The notes beneath the pieces were generated by a model. The model was not told where the DNA came from. It saw only the letters and a list, made by a program, of their open reading frames with translations, and searched no databases. Of a DNA stretch of 64,000 bases, positions 16,909-28,112 are shown piece after piece. The DNA comes from Pseudomonas paralactis (GTDB lineage Bacteria > Pseudomonadota > Gammaproteobacteria > Pseudomonadales > Pseudomonadaceae), in NCBI RefSeq assembly GCF_001439735.1, contig NZ_JYLN01000001.1, positions 1 through 64,000 of the forward strand, read 5' to 3'. The position numbers and the translations under genes are program-made. Every line of letters starts with the position of its first letter. Within the stretch, counting starts at the first letter, position 1.

Positions 16909-17618
16909 AATCAAAGAAAGAAAATCAAACGTCGAACTTTTATGACTTATGGGTCGTCAGCCAAGCCGCTGCAAAACTGACCAATCATGCATGTGCAATA
17001 AGTGCCCGGCATCTACAGGATGGCGTTAATCGTTCGATATTCAACCGAGAGGTTGCCTACTACGCTCGTAGTATTGTCAGAGATGTAGAGCAAGGAAAAA
17101 AGACAGTTGCAGAGGGGCTGGTTGAGATTAAAAAAGAACAGCGTAGTTTGCTGGATCAATCAATAGCGATTGGGAGAAATGGAGTCGGAGCCGTTGCGGG
17201 CGCGCTGCAAATAGCCACGGGTGCCGGAATTTGCTATGCGTCAATGGGCACCCTGTGCCTCGTCGCAGGAGTGCCATTAATGGCACATGGCGCTAATAAT
17301 TTATATGAAGGTGGACACAACCTGGTAACAGGGAGATCTGATACCGTCGGTCCGGTTCGTACAGCATATCAATCAGTTGCATCCGCCGTCGGTCACGGAG
17401 AGCGGGAAGCAAACATGGCCTACGGCGCCGTTGATATTAGCCTATCCATCTACAGCACTGTAAGGCATATATACAAACCCGATGCTTGGCGTTTATTTAG
17501 GTATTTGGATTCAGACCGGATACGAGCCTATAAAACCATGACACCAACTTCGCTGGCAGCGGAGGCCGCAATAGATGCAATCACATTAAAGCAACTACAT
17601 GAAGAGTCTAAAAAATGA
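16905..17618 (+). CDS. DUF4225-type putative type VI effector
   Basis: A 237-residue protein I recognise as DUF4225-like, a family found next to Hcp and in C-terminal toxin modules. The N-terminal ~90 residues are charged and helical. Residues about 93-135 form a Gly/Ala-rich hydrophobic hairpin (GVGAVAGALQIATGAGIC, then LCLVAGVPLMAHGANNLYEGGHNL), and the rest is polar. The hairpin suggests membrane insertion, so a pore- or membrane-acting toxin is my inference. Start overlaps the hcp stop and its own stop overlaps the next start, the usual tube/effector/immunity layout. There is no signal peptide. Base composition is visibly less GC-rich than the surrounding housekeeping genes. Confidence 0.75.
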   Translation: MKSKKENQTSNFYDLWVVSQAAAKLTNHACAISARHLQDGVNRSIFNREVAYYARSIVRDVEQGKKTVAEGLVEIKKEQRSLLDQSIAIGRNGVGAVAGALQIATGAGICYASMGTLCLVAGVPLMAHGANNLYEGGHNLVTGRSDTVGPVRTAYQSVASAVGHGEREANMAYGAVDISLSIYSTVRHIYKPDAWRLFRYLDSDRIRAYKTMTPTSLAAEAAIDAITLKQLHEESKK

Positions 17619-17917
17619 TTATTATGGCTTTTCTAATACTCTCGCCACTGGGATTGTTATTCGCATACGGCCTTAGAGTTATCTTCTCCGGCAAGGGACT
17701 TGGATATACCAAAATCTATATCAGCTTAGCAGTCAATATTTTCTTTATGATGACACATATGGAAATCGCTCAATTTGACAAATACTTATGCTTCGGCACT
17801 CATCCAGAAGTCATTGAAAACTATCCAATCATTGGCTGGATCGCACTAGCATTCTTCATACTGCATGCACTCGCACTCCCAGTTAAACGCGACTTGAACT
17901 GGTGGTGGAAACGCTAA
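17615..17917 (+). CDS. Small three-helix membrane protein, candidate immunity protein
   Basis: A 100-residue protein with three predicted membrane helices at about residues 3-23, 33-50 and 71-90 and a basic C-terminus ending in WWWKR. It overlaps the effector candidate by 4 bp and is the last gene of the cassette. A small integral membrane protein directly after a membrane-acting toxin is the normal place and form for an immunity protein that blocks the pore in the inner membrane. I recognise no named family. It is AT-rich relative to its neighbours, consistent with horizontal acquisition of the pair. Confidence 0.7.
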   Translation: MIIMAFLILSPLGLLFAYGLRVIFSGKGLGYTKIYISLAVNIFFMMTHMEIAQFDKYLCFGTHPEVIENYPIIGWIALAFFILHALALPVKRDLNWWWKR

Positions 17918-17937
17918 GTGACAGCGTTATTTTTTTG

Positions 17938-18139
17938 TAAAAAAAGCCCCGAACCAGTCGTAATGCCGTTCAGTTAAGCGTATGTCGCCCTCTGTAGGAG
18001 CGAGCTTGCTCGCGAAAAACGTTAACGATAACGCAGCGTTCCTGATTTAACGCGGCGCTCTCAGGTTTTTCGCGAGCAAGCTCGCTCCTACAAAAAGCCT
18101 TAACTGAACGGCATTACGAACCAGTCGGGGCGTTTTTTT
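17938..18139. terminator. Bidirectional rho-independent terminator split by an inserted element
   Basis: The left part, A-tract plus GCCCCGA (17946-17952), and the right part, TCGGGGC (18125-18131) followed by G and seven T residues, form one hairpin if the 156-bp insert at 17961-18116 and one copy of its 11-bp flanking duplication are removed. The loop would then be ACCAG. The ancestral structure would serve both the type VI cassette and the convergent cysS gene. Confidence 0.8.
17961..18116. mobile_element. IS4-family-like MITE carrying a REPIN
   Basis: A 156-bp element. Its left end TAATGCCGTTCAGTTAAG (17961-17978) and right end CTTAACTGAACGGCATTA (18099-18116) are perfect 18-bp terminal inverted repeats. 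It is flanked on both sides by CGAACCAGTCG (17950-17960 and 18117-18127), an 11-bp target duplication. The ends closely resemble those I recall for E. coli IS4, which also makes duplications of about this length. Inside are two inverted REP units of the GTAGGAGCGAGCTTGCTCGC type (about 17993-18020 and 18065-18092). There is no room for a transposase, so movement must have been in trans. Confidence 0.85.
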
Positions 18140-18161
18140 ATTCAGCGTGCAGCTTTAACGG

Positions 18162-19544
18162 TCAGTCAGCCAACCGCCACGTCGTCCCACCCTTGCCGTC
18201 TTCCAACACCACACCCATCGCGGTGAGTTGGTCGCGGATACGGTCGGATTCAGCCCAGTCCTTGTCCGCACGCGCAGCCAGACGCGCCTGGATCAGTGCA
18301 TCTACCTCAGCGGCATCCACCCGCCCTTCAGCGCCGGCTTGCAGGAAGTCATCGGCCTCCATCTGCAACACGCCCAGCACGCTTGCCAGTTCTTTCAGGC
18401 GCGCCGCCAGACCCGCTGCCGCGTCGAGATCAGTCTCACGCAAGCGGTTGATCTCCCGCACCATCTCAAACAGCACCGCGCAGGCTTCGGGGGTGCCGAA
18501 GTCGTCGTTCATGACTTCGGTAAACCGCGCCACGAACGACTCGCCGCCGGCCGGAGCCACGCAAGGCAAGCCTTTCAACGCGTGATAGAAACGCTCCAGG
18601 GCGCCCTTGGCGTCCTTGAGGTTGTCTTCGGAGTAGTTGATGGCGCTGCGGTAGTGGCTGGACACCAGCAGGTAGCGCACCACTTCCGGGTGGTACTTTT
18701 CCAGCACGTCGCGGATGGTGAAGAAGTTGTTCAAGGACTTGGACATCTTCTCGCCATTGATGCGGATCATGCCGCAGTGCATCCAGGCGTTGGCGTAGGT
18801 CTTGCCGGTGGCGGCTTCGCTCTGGGCGATTTCGTTTTCGTGGTGCGGGAACTCAAGGTCGCTGCCGCCGCCATGAATGTCGAAGGTCTCGCCCAGGCAG
18901 CAGGTGGACATCACCGAGCATTCGATGTGCCAGCCCGGACGTCCAGGGCCCCAAGGCGACTCCCAGCTTGGCTCGCCGGGCTTGGTGCCTTTCCACAGTA
19001 CGAAGTCGAGCGGGTCTTGCTTGGCTTCGTCGACTTCGATACGCGCGCCGATGCGCAGGTCTTCGATCTTCTTGCGCGACAGCTTGCCGTAGCCCATGAA
19101 CTTGGCGACGCGGTAGTACACGTCGCCATTGCCTGGGGCGTAGGCATAGCCCTTGTCGATCAAGGTCTGAATCATCGCGTGCATGCCCGGGATGTGGTCC
19201 GTGGCACGCGGCTCCATGTCCGGCTTGAGAATGTTGAGGCGTGCCTCGTCCTCGTGCATGGCGGCGATCATGCGCTCGGTCAGCGCGTCGAACGACTCGC
19301 CGTTTTCGTTGGCACGGTTGATGATCTTGTCGTCGATGTCGGTGATGTTGCGCACGTACGTCAAGTCATAGCCGCTGAAACGCAACCAGCGGGTCACCAG
19401 GTCGAAGGCAACCATGCTGCGGCCGTGGCCGATGTGGCAGTAGTCGTACACGGTCATGCCGCACACGTACATGCGCACCTTGTTGCCATCCAGCGGCTTG
19501 AAGACTTCTTTGGTCTTGCTGAGTGTGTTGTAGATCGTTAACAC
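18162..19544 (-). CDS. cysS: Cysteinyl-tRNA synthetase
   Basis: A 460-residue class I synthetase that charges tRNA-Cys. The HIGH motif is at residues 37-40 (CHIGHGRS), Cys28 begins the zinc site, WHIECS and [14 protein letters not shown] carry further zinc and active-site residues, and KMSKS lies near 267 ([12 protein letters not shown]). Length equals the usual bacterial CysRS. The start is a GTG (19542-19544) preceded by a good AGGGAG site. It lies 15 bp after glnS on the same strand, so the two synthetases form an operon. Downstream is the split terminator. Confidence 0.97.
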   Translation of the reverse strand: MLTIYNTLSKTKEVFKPLDGNKVRMYVCGMTVYDYCHIGHGRSMVAFDLVTRWLRFSGYDLTYVRNITDIDDKIINRANENGESFDALTERMIAAMHEDEARLNILKPDMEPRATDHIPGMHAMIQTLIDKGYAYAPGNGDVYYRVAKFMGYGKLSRKKIEDLRIGARIEVDEAKQDPLDFVLWKGTKPGEPSWESPWGPGRPGWHIECSVMSTCCLGETFDIHGGGSDLEFPHHENEIAQSEAATGKTYANAWMHCGMIRINGEKMSKSLNNFFTIRDVLEKYHPEVVRYLLVSSHYRSAINYSEDNLKDAKGALERFYHALKGLPCVAPAGGESFVARFTEVMNDDFGTPEACAVLFEMVREINRLRETDLDAAAGLAARLKELASVLGVLQMEADDFLQAGAEGRVDAAEVDALIQARLAARADKDWAESDRIRDQLTAMGVVLEDGKGGTTWRLAD

Positions 19545-19559
19545 GACAACTCCCTTAAA

Positions 19560-21260
<1,701 letters not shown>

Positions 21261-21520
21261 AGGATCCTTGAACAGACAGGTTCGTGGCCAGGTGGGGCCA
21301 GATAAAACAAAGGGCTCATAATAGCCGAAGCAGTCAAGACACTGACAGCACACGCTTGAAAACTGCGGCTTTAATTGCTGCTTTAATGACAAGCGCGATA
21401 AAAAACCACCTCGAAATTCCCGCAAGGCACGCTAAACTGCGCGCCTTGGCCGTCGTTTAGCCAGACAGGTAAGGTGCCCAGGCGCCCACACCCACGAATT
21501 CCCTGAAAAGAGTAGTGAAC

Positions 21521-22027
21521 ATGACTCAAGTCAAACTGACCACCAACCACGGTGACATCGTCATCGAGCTGAACGCCGAGAAAGCGCCGATCACCGTCGC
21601 CAACTTCATCGAATACGTGAAAGCCGGCCACTACGAAAACACCGTTTTCCACCGTGTCATCGGCAACTTCATGATCCAGGGCGGCGGTTTCGAGCCTGGC
21701 ATGAAAGAGAAGAAAGACAAGCGTCCAAGCATCCAGAACGAAGCGGACAACGGCCTTTCCAACGACAAGTACACCGTCGCCATGGCCCGTACCATGGAGC
21801 CGCATTCGGCCTCCGCGCAGTTCTTCATCAACGTTGCCGACAACGCCTTCCTGAACCACAGCGGCAAGAACGTGCAGGGTTGGGGCTACGCCGTGTTCGG
21901 TAAAGTCACCCAAGGCACCGACGTTGTCGACAAGATCAAAGGCGTATCCACCACCTCCAAGGCCGGTCACCAGGACGTTCCAGCCGAAGACGTGATCGTC
22001 GAGAAAGCCGAGATCATCGAAGCGTGA
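21521..22027 (+). CDS. ppiB: Peptidyl-prolyl cis-trans isomerase B (cytoplasmic cyclophilin)
   Basis: A 168-residue cyclophilin. It has no signal peptide, so it is the cytoplasmic PpiB form. Catalytic and substrate residues are present: [15 protein letters not shown], then [13 protein letters not shown] and a Phe in the C-terminal GYAVFGKV segment. The start at 21521 (MTQVKLTTN) is preferred over a GTG two codons upstream. Its stop overlaps the lpxH start (GTGA), an arrangement I recall as common in Pseudomonas, so both are translated from one message. Confidence 0.96.
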   Translation: MTQVKLTTNHGDIVIELNAEKAPITVANFIEYVKAGHYENTVFHRVIGNFMIQGGGFEPGMKEKKDKRPSIQNEADNGLSNDKYTVAMARTMEPHSASAQFFINVADNAFLNHSGKNVQGWGYAVFGKVTQGTDVVDKIKGVSTTSKAGHQDVPAEDVIVEKAEIIEA

Positions 22028-22773
22028 TATTGCTGATTTCAGACTTGCATCTGGAAGAGGAGCGCCCGGACATCACCCGGGCGTTTCTGGATCTGCTCCA
22101 CGGCCGCGCCCGTGGTGCCCAGGCGTTGTACATTCTGGGGGACTTCTTCGAAGCCTGGATTGGCGACGATGGCATGACCCCCTTCCAGCGTTCCATCTGC
22201 GAGGCTCTGCGTGAGCTGAGCGACAGCGGCACCCCGATTTTCATCATGCATGGCAACCGCGATTTCCTGATCGGCAAGGCGTTCTGTAAAGCGGCAGGCG
22301 CTACCTTGCTCAAGGACCCGAGTGTCGTGCAGTTTTATGGCGAACCCGTGCTGTTGATGCACGGCGACAGCCTGTGCACCCGCGACCTTGGCTATATGAA
22401 GCTGCGGCGCATCCTGCGTAACCCCATTGTGCTGTTTATCCTGCGCCACCTGCCCTTGGGCACCCGCCACAAACTGGCGCGCAAGCTGCGCAGTGAGAGC
22501 AGCGCGCAGGTGCGTATGAAGGCCAATGACATTGTCGATGTCACGCCTGAAGAAGTGCCACGGGTGATGCAGCAGTTCGGCGTGCGCACCCTGGTCCACG
22601 GCCATACGCACCGCCCGGCGATCCATAAGTTGCAGATCGGCGACCAGGCGGCCAAGCGCATTGTGCTGGGTGACTGGGACAAGCAAGGGTGGGCGCTGCA
22701 GGTGGATGAGCAGGGCTTTCAACTGGCGGCGTTTGACTTCGTCAACCCGCAGTTGGCGCTGCCTGGCGCCTAA
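22024..22773 (+). CDS. lpxH: UDP-2,3-diacylglucosamine diphosphatase
   Basis: A 249-residue metallophosphoesterase that hydrolyses UDP-2,3-diacylglucosamine to lipid X in lipid A biosynthesis at the inner-membrane surface. All metal-site motifs are visible: SDLHL (Asp7, His9), [28 protein letters not shown] and HGHTHRP. The start is a GTG at 22024 overlapping the ppiB stop. Length is normal for the family. Downstream lies the second composite repeat. Confidence 0.96.
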   Translation: MILLISDLHLEEERPDITRAFLDLLHGRARGAQALYILGDFFEAWIGDDGMTPFQRSICEALRELSDSGTPIFIMHGNRDFLIGKAFCKAAGATLLKDPSVVQFYGEPVLLMHGDSLCTRDLGYMKLRRILRNPIVLFILRHLPLGTRHKLARKLRSESSAQVRMKANDIVDVTPEEVPRVMQQFGVRTLVHGHTHRPAIHKLQIGDQAAKRIVLGDWDKQGWALQVDEQGFQLAAFDFVNPQLALPGA

Positions 22774-22796
22774 CCTGCGACACAACACCGATCAAC

Positions 22797-23409
22797 CTGT
22801 GGGAGCTGGCTTGCCTGTGATAGCCATAGGTGTCTACACAACTTCGGTACGGCGCTGACCCTGTGGCGAGGGAGCTTGCTCCCGTGACGGACTGACAACC
22901 GACGCTGATCTAGCTGACGCACGCGATCCAATTGTGGGAGCTGGCTTGCCTGCGATAGCGGCCTGACAGCCAACACAGCTGGACTGTGTACATATCCATT
23001 CCTGCGGTAACGGCTACTTAAGGTTCCGCCCTGACGGCGGGTCACTTTCGAAAAGCGCGAAAGTAACCAAAGCGCTCTTGCCCCACCACTCGGCACCTCG
23101 CTTAGGCTCGGTGTGCCCGAACGCAGGCTTGAATCCGTGGGCCGCCGCCACGCGCCATCCATGGCGCGGGGCGGCTAACCCGGCGTCCTGCCGGGTTACC
23201 CACGAATTCAAGCCTGCGTTCGGCCAGCGTGGTTTAACGGGGCGCCTGAGATCAAGATCAAAAGCAGATCAAGATCAAGAGCGGCTCGCTTCGCATCGTG
23301 GTTACCGTCCACCGTTACAGCGTTATGTAGATACCTATGCTGCGATAGCATCACCTCGGTGCATCTGATACACCGAGGTGTCTGCATCGCAGGCAAGCCA
23401 GCTCCCACT
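22797..23409. repeat. Composite REP-bounded repeat element, copy 2 (inverted)
   Basis: A non-genic block between lpxH and the efflux operon. The element at 22825-23339 has inverted termini CATAGGTGTCTACACAA and TTATGTAGATACCTATG, matching copy 1 at 5866-6316, and its core reads as the reverse complement of that copy. It is bracketed by REP units of the GAGCTGGCTTGCC type (22797-22824 and 23385-23409); another unit is inside at 22933-22959, with a diverged one near 22861-22885. A perfect 10-bp stem, CACCTCGGTG (23352-23361) with CACCGAGGTG (23371-23380), lies between the element and the efflux operon end and could stop transcription, although no T-tract follows. Confidence 0.85.
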
Positions 23410-23430
23410 GGGACCGCGCTGACCTTACAA

Positions 23431-24960
23431 TCAGTGCCCCGAAGCCGCAGGCCCGGCCTTCGCCGTGAACGGTGGCTTGGCCAGCCACACCAGCAACATC
23501 AAGCCCATGAACATCCACCCCAGCAACGTGAAGTAATCCACGGTGGACATCATGTACGCCTGGCTGGTGAGGATCTGGTCCAGTTGCGTGTAGGCCTTCT
23601 GCCCTGCCCCGCCCAGCGCCTGCAACGCATCACGGGTAGCCGAGTCGTAGGTGGTCATGTTCTCGCTCATGTAGGCATGGTGCTGGTCCGCCCGGCGAAT
23701 CCAGATCCAGGTGGTCAGCGAAGCCGCAAAGCTGCCGCCCAAGGTGCGCAGGAAGGTCGCAAGCCCAGCGCCGTCGGCAATCTGGTGCGGCGGCAGGTCG
23801 GACATCAGAATGCTCAAGGTCGGCATGAAGAACAGCGCCACGCCAATGCCCATGAACAGCTGCACCAGGGCGATGTGGGTGAAGTCCACCTCGTTGGTGA
23901 AACCAGCGCGCATGAAGCAGCTCAAGCCGATCGCCAGAAAGGCCAGGCCCGCCAGCAGCCGCAGGTCGAACTTGTGTGCGTACTTGCCCACAAACGGCGA
24001 CATCAACACCGGCAGGATCCCGATTGGTGCCACGGCGAGTCCGGCCCAGGTGGCGGTGTAGCCCATCTGGGTCTGCAACCATTGCGGCAGGATCAGGTTG
24101 ATGCCGAAGAAGCCCGCGTAACCGAGGATCAGCACGATGGTGCCGATGCGAAAGTTGCGATGGGCGAACAGCCGCAGGTTCACCACCGGGTGCTTGTCGG
24201 TCATTTCCCAGATCACAAATACCGCCAGCGCCACTGCCGAGATCACCGCACCAATGATGATGAAGTTGGATTCGAACCAGTCCAGGTCATTGCCTTTGTC
24301 GAGGATAATCTGCAAGGCGCCGACCCCGACGATCAGGCTCAACAACCCGACGTAATCCATCGGCTGATAACTGGTGACCACCGGACGCTTCTTCAACTGC
24401 GAACGCACCACCATCACCGCGAAGATACCGATGGGCACGTTGATGAAAAAGATCCACGGCCAGCTGTAGCTGTCAGTGATCCAGCCACCAAGGATGGGGC
24501 CTGCAATCGGCGCCACCACCGTAACCATCGCCAATAACGCCAGGGCCATGCCGCGCCTGGCGGGAGGATAGACCGCAATCAACAGCGTCTGGGTCATCGG
24601 GTACAACGGCCCGGCAACCAGGCCTTGCAGCACCCGAAAGCCGATCAGCTCGGGCATCGACGTGGAGATACCGCACAGGAAAGAGGCCAGCACAAACAGA
24701 ATAGTCGCCCACAGGAACAGCTTCACCTCACCAAAGCGCCGGCTTAACCAACCGGTGAGCGGCAAGGCGATGGCGTTGCTCACCGCAAACGAGGTGATCA
24801 CCCAGGTGCCCTGCTCCGAACTCACCCCCAGGTTGCCGGAAATAGTCGGCAAGGCCACGTTGGCAATGGTGGTGTCGAGCACCTGCATAAAGGTCGCCAG
24901 CGACAGCCCGATAGTGGCCATCAACAGGCTGGGCGGCGTGAACGAGGCGTTATTGCTCAT
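23431..24960 (-). CDS. DHA2-family (EmrB-type) MFS drug exporter
   Basis: A 509-residue inner-membrane protein with about 14 hydrophobic helices. MQVLDTTIANVALPTISGNLG in helix 1, GWLSRRFGEVKLF after helix 2 and GPILGGWITDSYSWPWIFFINVPIG near helix 5-6 are signatures of the DHA2/EmrB group. With the adaptor and outer-membrane channel encoded just upstream it should form a tripartite multidrug pump driven by protons. Its start overlaps the adaptor stop (ATGA). It is last in the marR operon. Confidence 0.92.
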   Translation of the reverse strand: MSNNASFTPPSLLMATIGLSLATFMQVLDTTIANVALPTISGNLGVSSEQGTWVITSFAVSNAIALPLTGWLSRRFGEVKLFLWATILFVLASFLCGISTSMPELIGFRVLQGLVAGPLYPMTQTLLIAVYPPARRGMALALLAMVTVVAPIAGPILGGWITDSYSWPWIFFINVPIGIFAVMVVRSQLKKRPVVTSYQPMDYVGLLSLIVGVGALQIILDKGNDLDWFESNFIIIGAVISAVALAVFVIWEMTDKHPVVNLRLFAHRNFRIGTIVLILGYAGFFGINLILPQWLQTQMGYTATWAGLAVAPIGILPVLMSPFVGKYAHKFDLRLLAGLAFLAIGLSCFMRAGFTNEVDFTHIALVQLFMGIGVALFFMPTLSILMSDLPPHQIADGAGLATFLRTLGGSFAASLTTWIWIRRADQHHAYMSENMTTYDSATRDALQALGGAGQKAYTQLDQILTSQAYMMSTVDYFTLLGWMFMGLMLLVWLAKPPFTAKAGPAASGH

Positions 24961-26159
24961 CAGCGTTGCGCAGCCTTGGGAGCGGCGACGCTGTTGTCAT
25001 GGATCAACTGGTTGATCATGGCATCGGCCTCGGCCAATTGGCGGTCATACACGTTGGTGGTGAACGAGGCTTTTTGCGGCGCCTGTTGCGCCAGCACCGG
25101 GCCGCTCTGGTCGTGCAGGTCTACGTTGACCACGGTGCTCAAGCCCACGCGCAGCGGATGCTTGGCCAGCTCTTCGGCGTTGATGTGGATGCGCACCGGC
25201 ACCCGCTGCACGATCTTGATCCAGTTGCCGGTGGCGTTCTGCGCGGGCAGCAAGGCGAACGCGCTGCCGGTGCCGGCGCCGAGGCTGTCGACGGTGCCGC
25301 TGTATTTCACGTCGCTGCCGTAGATGTCCGACTCGATATCCACCGGCTGGCCGATGCGCATATCCCGCAGTTGGGTTTCCTTGAAGTTGGCGTCGATCCA
25401 CAGCTGGTCCAGCGGGATCACCGCCATCAGCGCGGTGCCCGGCTGGACGCGCTGGCCCAGTTGCACGGTGCGCTTGGCCACATAGCCGGTGACCGGTGCG
25501 ATCAAGGTGCTGCGCGCGTTAGTCAGGTAGGCCTGGCGCAGTTGCGCGGCGGCGGCTTGCACATCGGGATGGGACGAAATCACCGTGTCATCCACCAAGG
25601 CATTGGTGGTTTTGAGTTGTTGCTCAAGGTTGGTCAAGGCGTTCTTGGCGGCGGTCAGGCTGTCGCGGGCGTGGGACAGTTCTTCCTGGGAAATCGCGCC
25701 GCCCTGGGCCAGGGTCTTACGGCGGTTGTAGTTGTCCTGGGCGGTTTGCACATCGGCTTTCTGCGCATTGACCTGGGCTTTCATACCATCGACGTTGCTG
25801 TACAGGCCGCGGACCTGGCGCACGGTGCGGGCCAGGTTGGCCTGGGCACTTTGCAGGCCGACGGCGGCGTCGTTGGGGTCGAAGTTGATCAGCACTTGGC
25901 CTTCATGCACCAGGTCGCCATCGTCGGCGCCGATACTGACTACGGTACCAGTGACGAGCGGGGTGATTTCCACCACGTTGCCGTTCACATAGGCGTCGTC
26001 GGTGCTCTCGTTAAAGCGCCCGTAGAACTCATACCAGGCCCACACGCCCACCACGCCAAGGATGACGATCAGCGCCAGGCCGATGAGCATGACTTTGCGT
26101 TTGCGTGGGTTGGTGTCTTGGGGTTGTTCGGTTGCGTTGTTGCTGTCGGCAGTGGCCAT
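24960..26159 (-). CDS. HlyD/EmrA-type membrane fusion protein
   Basis: A 399-residue adaptor with a cytoplasmic N-terminus, one membrane helix at about residues 24-45, a lipoyl half with GDLVHEGQVLINFDPND, a coiled coil at about 95-200, a second half at ARSTLIAPVTGYVAKR and a beta barrel beginning VQPGTALMAVIPLDQLWIDANFKE. That last motif is diagnostic for the EmrA branch. It bridges the DHA2 pump and the OprM-like channel. It is 15 bp downstream of the channel gene and overlaps the pump gene by 1 base of its stop (TGA/ATG junction). Confidence 0.92.
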   Translation of the reverse strand: MATADSNNATEQPQDTNPRKRKVMLIGLALIVILGVVGVWAWYEFYGRFNESTDDAYVNGNVVEITPLVTGTVVSIGADDGDLVHEGQVLINFDPNDAAVGLQSAQANLARTVRQVRGLYSNVDGMKAQVNAQKADVQTAQDNYNRRKTLAQGGAISQEELSHARDSLTAAKNALTNLEQQLKTTNALVDDTVISSHPDVQAAAAQLRQAYLTNARSTLIAPVTGYVAKRTVQLGQRVQPGTALMAVIPLDQLWIDANFKETQLRDMRIGQPVDIESDIYGSDVKYSGTVDSLGAGTGSAFALLPAQNATGNWIKIVQRVPVRIHINAEELAKHPLRVGLSTVVNVDLHDQSGPVLAQQAPQKASFTTNVYDRQLAEADAMINQLIHDNSVAAPKAAQR

Positions 26160-26174
26160 GACAAATACCTCAAA

Positions 26175-27626
26175 TTATTCCGTGCGTGTTGCAGGGGTGG
26201 TCGCGGCCACGTTGTCGGCGTGGTACCCGCCACCCAGGGCCTGCATCAATTGAATCGACAGATCGATCTGCGCTGCATTCAAGGTCGCCAGCTGACGCTG
26301 GGCCTGTAGCAACTGCTGCTCGATGCTGAGCACATCCAGGTAGTTACCGATGCCTGAGCTGTAGCGTTGCACCCCGGTGTCGTAGGACTGCTGCGCGATG
26401 TCGGCCGCGTGTTGCTGGGCCTGGATCTGCCGCCCGGTGTCACGCAGTTGGGACAGGCTGTTGCCGATATCGCCCAAGGCTTGCAACAGGGTTTTGTTGT
26501 ACTGGGCCACGGCCAGGTCGTAGTCGGCATCGCGGGCATCAAGGTCGGCGCGCAGGCGGCCACCGTCGAAGATCGGCAACGAGATCGTCGGCGCAATGTT
26601 GAAGAAGCGGCTGGACGAACCGAACATCGCGTCCCCCAGCAACGACTCGGCGCCAGCGCTCGCGCTCAGGTTGAGGTTGGGGTAGAAGCGGGTCTTGCTG
26701 GCGTCGATGTTCTTGCTCGCGGCCTCTACGCGCCAGCGTGCGGCGACCAGGTCCGGGCGACGGCCGAGCAGCTCGGCAGGCAGCACCGCCGGAACGGCCA
26801 CGGCGCTGGGTTTGAGCACCGCTGGGCGCGCCAACTCGTCACCGCGGTCCGGGCCTTTGCCGAGCAACACAGCCAATGCGATCTTGGCGCTTTGCAGCTG
26901 TTTTTCCGCGTCAATCAGTTGCGACTGGGAGCTGGCTTCCAGGCTCTCGGTCTGCTGGTACTGGTACTCGCTGTCGATACCGGAACTCAGGCGGCGCTTG
27001 CTCAGGTCGAGCATCTGGCGGGTACGCTTGAGGTCATCGACGGCCAGGTCACGCACGATATGGGCCTGGCCCAGGTCGCTGTAGGCCTTGGCCACGTTCG
27101 CGGCCAGTGTCAGGCGCGCGGCCTGCTGGTCGACTTCGGCAGCGCGAGCCTCGCCCAACGCGGCTTCCCAGGCGGCGCGCTGGCCACCCCAGAGGTCGAA
27201 GTTGTAGTTGAAGCTGGCGCCGATGTTACGCACGGTCGAATAGGCATCGCCCTGCCCGCGTGGGTCCTGATCCTTGGCCAGGCGCGAACGGCTCACGCCG
27301 GCGCTGGCATCCAACGTCGGCATACGGGCGGCGTTGGCGGCATAGGCGGCGGCTTCGGCCTGGTGGGCACGGGCATCGGCGACTTGCATGTCGGGGCTGT
27401 TCTGCAGGGCTTCCTGGATCAGGCCGTCAAGCTGTGGGTCGCCGAGGCTTTTCCACCAGTCAGCGGCCGGCCAGGCGGCGCTCGACAGCGTCACGCCGCT
27501 GAGGGATTTGCCGGTGTGCAGGGTGTTGGCGTCGAGGCGCTGGCCCTGGGTATCGAGGCCGCTGTAATTGGCGCAACCGGCCAACGTCATCGCCGCCAGC
27601 ACCAGGCTGAGTGCGCGTGTGTTCAT
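26175..27626 (-). CDS. OprM/NodT-family outer membrane efflux lipoprotein
   Basis: A 483-residue outer-membrane factor. The N-terminus MNTRALSLVLAAMTLAGC ends in a lipobox, so the mature protein is a lipoprotein anchored at Cys18. The duplicated OEP helices follow, including PDLVAARWRVEAASKNIDASKTRFYPNLNL and RYSSGIGNYLDVLSIEQQLL, both typical of RND/EmrAB-type channels. Its start overlaps the marR stop (TAATG). Unlike the TolC-like protein encoded at 3105-4583, it belongs to the lipid-anchored branch. Confidence 0.93.
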   Translation of the reverse strand: MNTRALSLVLAAMTLAGCANYSGLDTQGQRLDANTLHTGKSLSGVTLSSAAWPAADWWKSLGDPQLDGLIQEALQNSPDMQVADARAHQAEAAAYAANAARMPTLDASAGVSRSRLAKDQDPRGQGDAYSTVRNIGASFNYNFDLWGGQRAAWEAALGEARAAEVDQQAARLTLAANVAKAYSDLGQAHIVRDLAVDDLKRTRQMLDLSKRRLSSGIDSEYQYQQTESLEASSQSQLIDAEKQLQSAKIALAVLLGKGPDRGDELARPAVLKPSAVAVPAVLPAELLGRRPDLVAARWRVEAASKNIDASKTRFYPNLNLSASAGAESLLGDAMFGSSSRFFNIAPTISLPIFDGGRLRADLDARDADYDLAVAQYNKTLLQALGDIGNSLSQLRDTGRQIQAQQHAADIAQQSYDTGVQRYSSGIGNYLDVLSIEQQLLQAQRQLATLNAAQIDLSIQLMQALGGGYHADNVAATTPATRTE

Positions 27627-28096
27627 TATTTACCTACCCGCTGGATCGTGATGGGGTCACCCGCAGCGATCAGCATTTTTTTCAGGATGCGTTCCAGGGT
27701 TTCCAGTTCACCCGGCTCAAGCACACCGGCCAACTGGTTGAGCGCCTTGGCGCCGATGTGCGGGAGCATGTCCGCCAGGCGCTGGCCTTCGGCGGTCAGC
27801 ACCAACTGCACTTGGCGGCGATCCAGCTCGGAACGCTTGCGGCTGAGCAGGTCTTTTTGCTCCAGCCGGTCGAGCATGCGCGTCATCGAGCCGCTGTCCA
27901 GGGACAGGTTGCGGCACAGCTCCGCCGGGGTATCGACGCCGAACTGGGCCATGATGATCAACACCTTGAACTGCGCGGCGGTGATGCCGTGGGGTTCCAT
28001 ATGGGTGTCGATGATCCGGTCCTTGAGGATCGCGGCGCGGCCCAGCAACAGGCCGAGGTGGCAGTTGTGGAAGTTGTCAGGGGTGAAGTGAGGCAT
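27626..28096 (-). CDS. MarR-family transcriptional regulator
   Basis: A 156-residue winged-helix repressor. The core runs from GITAAQFKVLIIMAQFG through TPAELCRNLSLDSGSMTRMLDRLEQKDLLSRKRSELDRRQVQLVLTAEG, with the recognition helix at about residues 66-82 and the wing Asp-Arg-Arg motif near 98. It is the first gene of the efflux operon, as emrR is in E. coli. An AAGGTG ribosome-binding site precedes the ATG at 28094-28096. Two similar palindromes just upstream suggest self-repression relieved by a drug or phenolic ligand; the ligand itself is unknown. Confidence 0.92.
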   Translation of the reverse strand: MPHFTPDNFHNCHLGLLLGRAAILKDRIIDTHMEPHGITAAQFKVLIIMAQFGVDTPAELCRNLSLDSGSMTRMLDRLEQKDLLSRKRSELDRRQVQLVLTAEGQRLADMLPHIGAKALNQLAGVLEPGELETLERILKKMLIAAGDPITIQRVGK

Positions 28097-28112
28097 CGAA
28101 AGTCACCTTATT

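Noticed and set aside
15591..18140. Genomic island with integrase and attachment sites
   Set aside because: The patch is lower in GC and has cargo-like genes, but no integrase, tRNA or flanking direct repeat was found apart from the 11-bp MITE duplication.
18228..19541. A 437-codon plus-strand frame opposite cysS, and a 526-codon one opposite glnS (19725-21305)
   Set aside because: Both lie opposite complete tRNA synthetases and have no recognisable domain.
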